Of a stretch of DNA of 60,296 nt, positions 55,381 to 60,296 are shown piece after piece; positions within the stretch are counted from its first letter, which is position 1; every line of letters starts with the position of its first letter. The stretch is from NCBI RefSeq assembly GCF_030528245.1, contig NZ_JAUMZG010000004.1:1-60296 (forward strand). Reading direction: 5' to 3'. A model generated the notes under the pieces. The model had not been told where the DNA came from, searched no databases, and saw only the letters and a list, made by a program, of their open reading frames with translations. Source of the DNA: Campylobacter sp. (GTDB taxonomy: Bacteria; Campylobacterota; Campylobacteria; Campylobacterales; Campylobacteraceae). The position numbers were made by a program, and so were the translations under genes.

Positions 55381-56504
55381 GAGAGTTGAAGATATTTTTT
55401 GTCGTTGTAGTCTTTACATCCCTTGTTTATTGGGGCGTGGAGCCCTATGCGCATTCTGTAATGAAGCCTCATGTTGCCCCTGCAAATTTTGATTTTGCCG
55501 TTGAGGATACGAATTTCGCCAAAGGAGTCGTGGATGAAAAAGAGGCGCTTTTGGCTGAAGCTAAAAAGGGAGACGATGCTGCTCAAATAGAAAATGCCAC
55601 TAAGGCTTTGGAGCTAGCTAAGGAAAATTTAAGCAAAGTGGAGGCCCTGTGGACTGAGGTGGCTAAGATTGATTTTTCTAAGGGTGATGCAAAAAGGGGT
55701 AAGGAATTTTTCGAGGGAAATTGTTTTGCCTGTCACGGACTGAAAGAGGACGGCATCGCGGCGAATTTTACGGACTCTTCAGCCTATGGCGTGATTCCTC
55801 CCGATTTAAGCTCTGCGGCCCTGCTTTATGATGAAAAATTCTTGGCCGCCTTGATTTTAAATCCAGCCCTTGCTCTAAAGGTCGATCATAAATTCGGTGA
55901 TGCCTTCATAATGACAGCCTACAATAGCGACACTTCGGGTGAAGTTATAGCACTCGTTCATCAAAATATAGCCAATGTGATCGCTTATCTTAAGGAAGAG
56001 GCTTTGAAATTTGAGGCTAATGAGGATGCTAGGATCAAACGTGAGCTTGAGGCAAAATATGCCTCAGTGGAAAACGAGCAAGAAAAAAATGCCCTAGTGC
56101 AGAAGGATACGACTTTTGCTAAGGAAAAGCTCATCTTCACCGAGGCTTGCGGCAGATGCCATGATATGAAGTATGATGGCTTTTTGAGCGCATCGGCTAA
56201 GGAGGATTTAGCGACTTATTTAGGGTCCGTGCCGCCTGATTTATCGATGATGATACGCAGTAGGGGGGAGCAGTATTTGCATGATTTCATCAACAATACG
56301 CAAAAATTGCTTCCGGGCACGGCTATGCCAAGGGTAGGACTTAACGAAGCTTCTCAGGCTAAAGTGATAGCCTATCTTGAAAAAGTGGGCGATAGCAAGA
56401 AAGAAGAGAGAGAAAGCGTGGGAATTTACATCATGATTTTCTTTGCAATTTTGAGTGTTTTTGCTATCGCTTGGAAGCGTTCTGTTTGGTCCAAGCTGCA
56501 TTAA
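55377..56504 (+). CDS. petC: Ubiquinol-cytochrome c reductase, diheme cytochrome c
   Basis: PetC is the cytochrome c subunit of bc1. In this phylum it is a diheme protein, and both heme motifs are seen: CFACH near residue 117 and CGRCH near residue 258. The 375-residue protein is anchored at both ends, by an N-terminal segment (about 5-22) and a C-terminal one (about 350-366), with a coiled region between. ATG 55377 overlaps the petB stop (ATGA). The hairpin at 56509 follows. Confidence 0.95.
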   Translation: MRELKIFFVVVVFTSLVYWGVEPYAHSVMKPHVAPANFDFAVEDTNFAKGVVDEKEALLAEAKKGDDAAQIENATKALELAKENLSKVEALWTEVAKIDFSKGDAKRGKEFFEGNCFACHGLKEDGIAANFTDSSAYGVIPPDLSSAALLYDEKFLAALILNPALALKVDHKFGDAFIMTAYNSDTSGEVIALVHQNIANVIAYLKEEALKFEANEDARIKRELEAKYASVENEQEKNALVQKDTTFAKEKLIFTEACGRCHDMKYDGFLSASAKEDLATYLGSVPPDLSMMIRSRGEQYLHDFINNTQKLLPGTAMPRVGLNEASQAKVIAYLEKVGDSKKEERESVGIYIMIFFAILSVFAIAWKRSVWSKLH

Positions 56505-56508
56505 ATTT

Positions 56509-56527
56509 TTGAGCCACTACGGCTCAA
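56509..56527 (+). terminator. Hairpin after petC
   Basis: TTGAGCC and GGCTCAA form a 7-bp stem around ACTAC, starting 5 bases after the petC stop. The following bases, TCTTCTCC, are only partly T, so termination may be incomplete. Confidence 0.55.
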
Positions 56528-56566
56528 TCTTCTCCAATTCGTAAGTGAAAACTAAATTTATTGTGC

Positions 56567-56572
56567 TACAAT
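56567..56572 (+). promoter_or_regulatory. -10 box before rpsB
   Basis: TGCTACAAT, an extended -10, lies about 89 bases before the rpsB ATG. It would leave an mRNA leader of about 80 bases, in which ribosomal protein S2 feedback might act; AAGGAG is next to the start. Confidence 0.5.
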
Positions 56573-56660
56573 CTGCGCTTTATTTCACACGCATCAATCC
56601 TTATTTAGCTGTTTGGTATGAAGGGATGCGGAGGAAAAGCTAAATTTACAAGGAGACATT

Positions 56661-57452
56661 ATGGTCAGTATGAGGGATTTGTTGGAGTGCGGTGTGCATT
56701 TTGGCCACCAAACAAGACGCTGGAATCCAAAGATGAAAAAATTTATTTTTGGAGAAAGAAAAGGGATTTATGTCATCGATCTGCAAAAAACCCTAAGATA
56801 TTTTAGATACACCTATAATATCGTGCGCGATGCAGCGGCCGAGGGTAAAACCATACTTTTTGTCGGCACCAAAAAGCAAGCAAGTGGAGCGATTAAAGAA
56901 TTTGCAGAAAAATGCGGCATGCCCTATGTCAATCATCGTTGGCTTGGTGGTATGATGACGAATTTTGGCACGATCAGACAGTCCATTAGAAAATTAGAAG
57001 TGATAGAAAAAATGGAAGAGGATGAGAGCATCAAGCTTTTAACCAAAAAAGAGGCCCTGATGCTGACACGAAAAAAAGAAAAACTCCTTGCCTATTTGGG
57101 TGGTATTCGCTACATGAAAACGCAGCCAGATATGATTTTTGTCATCGATACTGTGAAAGAAAAAATCGCCGTTGCTGAGGCAAATCGGCTTAAAATTCCC
57201 GTTGTTGCTCCGCTTGATACCAACTGTGACCCTGACTTGGTAACCTATCCCATTCCGGGAAATGATGATGCCATCCGTTCTGTCCAGCTTTTTTGCCAAG
57301 AAATGGCCGAGGCCATCAATGAGGGGAAATCTTTGAGAGAGCAGGATGGTGAGCCATTGAATGAGGGCGATGAGGACATCAGCGAGCAAGAAAAACAGGA
57401 GGTTTTGGACGAGGCGATGGATGAGGAAGATTTTAAGGAGGAGCAAGAATAA
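56661..57452 (+). CDS. rpsB: 30S ribosomal protein S2
   Basis: The 263-residue protein has the S2 blocks [30 protein letters not shown] and the [19 protein letters not shown] region (in two parts). The C-terminal 30 residues are strongly acidic. ATG 56661 follows AAGGAG; its stop overlaps the tsf ATG by one base. Confidence 0.97.
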   Translation: MVSMRDLLECGVHFGHQTRRWNPKMKKFIFGERKGIYVIDLQKTLRYFRYTYNIVRDAAAEGKTILFVGTKKQASGAIKEFAEKCGMPYVNHRWLGGMMTNFGTIRQSIRKLEVIEKMEEDESIKLLTKKEALMLTRKKEKLLAYLGGIRYMKTQPDMIFVIDTVKEKIAVAEANRLKIPVVAPLDTNCDPDLVTYPIPGNDDAIRSVQLFCQEMAEAINEGKSLREQDGEPLNEGDEDISEQEKQEVLDEAMDEEDFKEEQE

Positions 57453-58528
57453 TGGCTGAAATTTCTGCACAAAGAGTGAAAGAACTACGCGAAAGCACCG
57501 GCGCTGGGATGATGGACTGCAAAAACGCCCTGAAAGAAACGGAGGGCGATTTTGACAAGGCCGTCCAGCTTTTGAGAGAAAAGGGACTGGGAAAGGCGGC
57601 AAAAAAGGCCGATAGATTAGCCGCTGAGGGGCTTGTGAGCGTTAGGGTGAATGAGAATTTCACCAGTGCGACGGTGAGTGAGATCAACTCAGAAACTGAT
57701 TTTGTCGCTAAAAATGAGCAGTTTATCGCCCTGACGCGCGATACGACAGCACACATTCAAAACCACTGTCTAAAGAGCGTCGAGGAGCTTCAAACCAGCA
57801 TCATCAACGGCGTGAAATTTGAAGAATATCTCAAAAGTCAAATCGCAACCATAGGTGAAAATTTGGTCGTGAGGCGATTTGCCACCCTGAATTCTGGCGA
57901 GAAGGGCGTGGTCAATGGCTACATGCACACCAATGGGCGCGTTGGGGTTATCATCGCTGCGGCTTGCGATAGTGTGGAATTTGCGACTAAGGCGAGGGAC
58001 TTTCTCAAGCAGCTCTGTATGCATATCGCGGCGATGAAGCCGAGCTATTTGAGCTATGAGGAGCTTGATATGGAATTTGTGGAAAACGAATACAAGGCTT
58101 TGGTTGCCGAGCTTGAAAAGGAAAATGAAGAAAGACGCAGGCTCAAGGACCCCAATAAACCCGAGCATAAAATTCCTAAATTTGCAAGCAGAAAGCAGAT
58201 CACTGAGGCGATTTTAAGGCAGGCTGAGGAGGACATCAAGGCCGAGCTTAAGGCGCAGAACAAGCCTGAAAAAATTTGGGCCAACATCATACCTGGGAAA
58301 ATCAATAGCTTCATCGCTGAAAATTCCCAGCTTGATAGTAGGCTTACTTTGATGGGACAGTTTTATGTGATGGATGATAAAAAAACCATCGCGCAAGTCA
58401 TAGCCGAAAAGGAAAAGGAATGGGGCGGTAGCCTTAAAATCGTGGAATTTATCCGCTTTGAAGTGGGTGAGGGCTTGGAGAAAAAGACTGAGGACTTTGC
58501 GGCAGAGGTCGCTGCGCAGATAGGCTAA
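57452..58528 (+). CDS. tsf: Elongation factor Ts
   Basis: EF-Ts reloads EF-Tu with GTP. The 358-residue protein has the UBA-like N-terminus (VKELRESTGAGMMDCKNAL) and the core motif ETDFVAKN that inserts into EF-Tu. It is longer than the enteric protein (about 280) because of a charged insert at about 215-270, as in other Campylobacter. Overlaps rpsB by one base. Confidence 0.97.
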   Translation: MAEISAQRVKELRESTGAGMMDCKNALKETEGDFDKAVQLLREKGLGKAAKKADRLAAEGLVSVRVNENFTSATVSEINSETDFVAKNEQFIALTRDTTAHIQNHCLKSVEELQTSIINGVKFEEYLKSQIATIGENLVVRRFATLNSGEKGVVNGYMHTNGRVGVIIAAACDSVEFATKARDFLKQLCMHIAAMKPSYLSYEELDMEFVENEYKALVAELEKENEERRRLKDPNKPEHKIPKFASRKQITEAILRQAEEDIKAELKAQNKPEKIWANIIPGKINSFIAENSQLDSRLTLMGQFYVMDDKKTIAQVIAEKEKEWGGSLKIVEFIRFEVGEGLEKKTEDFAAEVAAQIG

Positions 58529-58529
58529 A

Positions 58530-59180
58530 ATGGAGCTTTTGAGGGCGGAGAGGCTTGGGCATTGCTTTGATTATCCGCTCTTTGAGAATTTGAATTTGAT
58601 TTTGAGCGAAAAGGACTGCGTGGCCGTTCAGGGCAGTAGCGGCTGCGGGAAATCCACCCTCCTGCACATACTTTCTTCGTTGTTAAAGCCTAATCTTGGT
58701 GAAGTTTTTTATCGGGGTAAAAATCTTTACGCCCTGAGTGAGGATGAGAGGCTGCAAATTCGCCGCTTGGAGCTTGGCGTCATCTTTCAGGCGCATTATT
58801 TATTCAAGGGCTTTTCTGCCTTGGAAAATATTGAACTTGCCAGTGTTTTGTCGGGTAAAAAATTGGATGGAGAAATTTTAAAAAGGCTGGGCATCGAAGA
58901 GCTTTTGTCTCAAAAGATAGGCAGGCTCAGCGGGGGGCAGCAGCAAAGGGTCAGCATAGCGAGGGTGCTTTGTAAGAGGCCGAAGATCATCTTTGCCGAT
59001 GAGGCAACGGGAAATTTGGACTTTGACAATGCAAAAAATGTGATCGAGCTTTTGATCGACTATGCGAAAAAGAACGATGCCGCCTTATTTTTTGTAACCC
59101 ACGATAGCACCTTGGCGGCTCTTTGTGATAAAACCTACCTCTTAAATTTTGATGGAATTTGTCAATTATCTCGGCGATAA
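58530..59180 (+). CDS. ABC transporter ATP-binding protein, LolD/MacB-like
   Basis: The 216-residue protein has all ABC ATPase motifs: Walker A GSSGCGKST, signature LSGGQQQRV, Walker B IIFADEATGNLD and the His switch VTHDS. The sequence type fits LolD, MacB or FtsE ATPases. The permease is not beside it, so the substrate cannot be named; lipoprotein release (LolD) is plausible. The 3' end overlaps fliR by 29 bases, unusually long. Confidence 0.9.
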   Translation: MELLRAERLGHCFDYPLFENLNLILSEKDCVAVQGSSGCGKSTLLHILSSLLKPNLGEVFYRGKNLYALSEDERLQIRRLELGVIFQAHYLFKGFSALENIELASVLSGKKLDGEILKRLGIEELLSQKIGRLSGGQQQRVSIARVLCKRPKIIFADEATGNLDFDNAKNVIELLIDYAKKNDAALFFVTHDSTLAALCDKTYLLNFDGICQLSRR

Positions 59181-59919
59181 AAATGTAGCGACCTTCATGC
59201 TTTTGTTCGCTAGGCTCAGTGGGCTCATCGTTTTTTTTCCATTTTTCTCGCACAACAGCATCCCTTTAGTCGTCAAAACCACCATCGTTTTCTTTTTGAC
59301 CATCTTTCTCTACCCCCTAGCGAGGCTTGAAAATTTGCATTTGGATAGCTTTTTCATCCTGCAGCTTTTGAGCGAGATGATTTTTGGGATGATAGCCGGA
59401 CTCATTTTGCAGCTTGTTTTTACCATTGTGATGATGGCGGGGGAGCAGGTTGCTTTTACGATGGGCTTCACTATGGCTAGCGTTTTGGACCCGAGCTCAG
59501 GCGTTAATATGCCCATCATCGCACAAATTCTAAATTTACTCGCCCTGCTTTTTTTTCTCGCCTTTGATGGGCATCATTTGATGATTTTATTTTTGAGCCA
59601 GAGTTTGGGTTATATTCATTTGGGAGGGTTTTATCCGGGAGAAAATTTCATGCACTATTTGAATTCTGGGATGCTCAATGTCTTTGTGATAGGCTTTACG
59701 ATGTCTTTTCCCATCTTGGCGATTTCCTTGCTTTCTGATGTTATTTTTGGACTTTTGATGAAGACCATGCCACAATTTAATCTTTTAGTCATCGGCTATC
59801 CCATCAAAATAGCCCTAGCATTTGCTGTTTTGATTGCGATTTTGCTCGTGATGATGCAGTATTTCAAAGCCCTGATCCTTGAAATTTTTTCAAACATGCA
59901 GGCTCTCTTTTTCAGCTAA
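59152..59919 (+). CDS. fliR: Flagellar export protein FliR
   Basis: FliR is part of the export gate of the flagellar type III system, with FliP and FliQ. The 255-residue protein is very hydrophobic with about six membrane segments and has the family motifs FARLSGLI and VAFTMGFTMASVLDP (in order). ATG 59152 lies inside the ABC gene; the 29-base overlap probably gives coupled translation. Confidence 0.95.
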   Translation: MEFVNYLGDKNVATFMLLFARLSGLIVFFPFFSHNSIPLVVKTTIVFFLTIFLYPLARLENLHLDSFFILQLLSEMIFGMIAGLILQLVFTIVMMAGEQVAFTMGFTMASVLDPSSGVNMPIIAQILNLLALLFFLAFDGHHLMILFLSQSLGYIHLGGFYPGENFMHYLNSGMLNVFVIGFTMSFPILAISLLSDVIFGLLMKTMPQFNLLVIGYPIKIALAFAVLIAILLVMMQYFKALILEIFSNMQALFFS

Positions 59920-59973
59920 GCAAAGCGTTAAAAAAAATAACATAAAATAGCGATTATTTTTGAGGATGCCTTT

Positions 59974-60296
59974 ATGAAAATTTTACTTTTAAACGAAAAT
60001 CCTGTCGTATCCAAACTCATCCACTTAAGCGCGGGAAAGATGTCCTATGAGCTTGAGGAGCTTGATGCTTACAATGGCGAGGATTATGACATCATCATCG
60101 TAGATAGCGATATTAAGGTGGATTTAGAGCCGCTAAAGGAGCATTGCAATCGTTTGATTTTTCTATCCCCGCGTAACAAAAAATGCGAAATTGAGGCAGA
60201 AATTTTACACAAGCCCTTTTTGCCGACTGATTTTTTAAATTTGCTTGAAAATAAAATCGATCTAGAGGCGCAAATCATCGAGGACAAGGATGCCAC
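59974..60296 (+). CDS. Acidic protein, N-terminal part (runs off the window)
   Basis: Only 107 codons are visible, open to the window's end. The start is MKILLLNENPVVSKLIHLSA, then EEDYDIIIVDSDIKV-like acidic strand (GEDYDIIIVDSD) and HKPFLPTDFLNLLE. This is laid out like a response-regulator receiver domain, with Asp near 51-53 and Lys in the HKPF loop. In C. jejuni the gene after fliR codes a long acidic repeat protein (Cj1178c), and the same is likely here. Upstream sequence shows GAGGA. The remainder is outside the window. Confidence 0.85.
   Translation, partial: MKILLLNENPVVSKLIHLSAGKMSYELEELDAYNGEDYDIIIVDSDIKVDLEPLKEHCNRLIFLSPRNKKCEIEAEILHKPFLPTDFLNLLENKIDLEAQIIEDKDA

Noticed and set aside
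1-60296. CRISPR array, insertion sequence or prophage
   Set aside because: No regularly spaced repeats, transposase, integrase or phage genes were seen anywhere in the window.

Overview
The window looks like chromosome from a Campylobacter (Campylobacterota). I recognise many neighbour sets that I remember from C. jejuni: fabH-plsX-rpmF-ndk-ahpC-flhB; cheZ-U32 peptidase-purE-glyQ-waaA-ffh-rpsP-rimM-trmD-rplS-DAHP synthase; recR-racS-racR-dnaJ; htpG-rhodanese; cetA-cetB-mnmG; petABC; rpsB-tsf-ABC ATPase-fliR-acidic protein. Promoters show the typical Campylobacter picture, a TATAAT -10 box without an obvious -35. The base composition is visibly richer in G+C than C. jejuni (judged by eye, not counted), so a less common species is likely. 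Gene identities and C. jejuni comparisons come from recognised motifs and memory; no database search was run.

Layout. 1-919: 3' part of a CAT-anticodon tRNA and a long gene-free stretch. 920-3823 (minus): ndk, DUF177, rpmF, plsX, fabH. 3974-7260 (plus): ahpC, flhB, rpe and a DnaQ-like exonuclease. 7261-10811 (plus): TPP riboswitch, thiC, gpsA and a catalytically degenerate dihydroorotase homologue. 10801-14078 (minus): Na/Pi transporter and glnA. 14285-26680 (plus): a very compact run from cheZ to an ArsC-like gene, with mostly 1-14 nt overlaps, covering chemotaxis, tRNA modification, purine, LPS, protein targeting, ribosome and aromatic synthesis functions. 26677-32813 (minus): a 6S-like RNA, purD, an RDD membrane protein, lptD and pnp, apparently one transcription unit. 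32851-37694 (minus): an unrecognised OB-fold/coiled-coil protein, a GATC-type restriction-modification pair and guaA, with a small lipoprotein upstream. 37635-39865 (plus): a DUF721-like gene and uvrC. 39895-44760: recR, racSR, dnaJ and an M23 peptidase. 44881-49620: a PGBA-like exported protein, glcD, a small membrane protein, rhodanese and htpG. 49773-60296 (plus): the CetA/CetB energy-taxis pair, mnmG, the cytochrome bc1 operon, rpsB-tsf, an ABC ATPase, fliR and the start of an acidic protein.

The window is mainly housekeeping, with one clearly foreign-looking, A+T-rich insert: the restriction-modification pair wedged against guaA. Its methyltransferase appears to carry a one-base frameshift inside the SAM-binding motif X while the endonuclease frame is open. 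This is the most striking oddity. Others are the 6S-like RNA directly in front of purD with its promoter touching the upstream gene's terminator, a CheZ whose N-terminus resembles the CheY-binding peptide of FliM, a glutamine synthetase with Phe in place of the adenylylated Tyr, an LptM-like lipoprotein gene overlapping a gene on the other strand, and a perfect palindrome between htpG and cetA. I found no CRISPR array, insertion sequence, rRNA operon or clearly novel multi-gene defence system.
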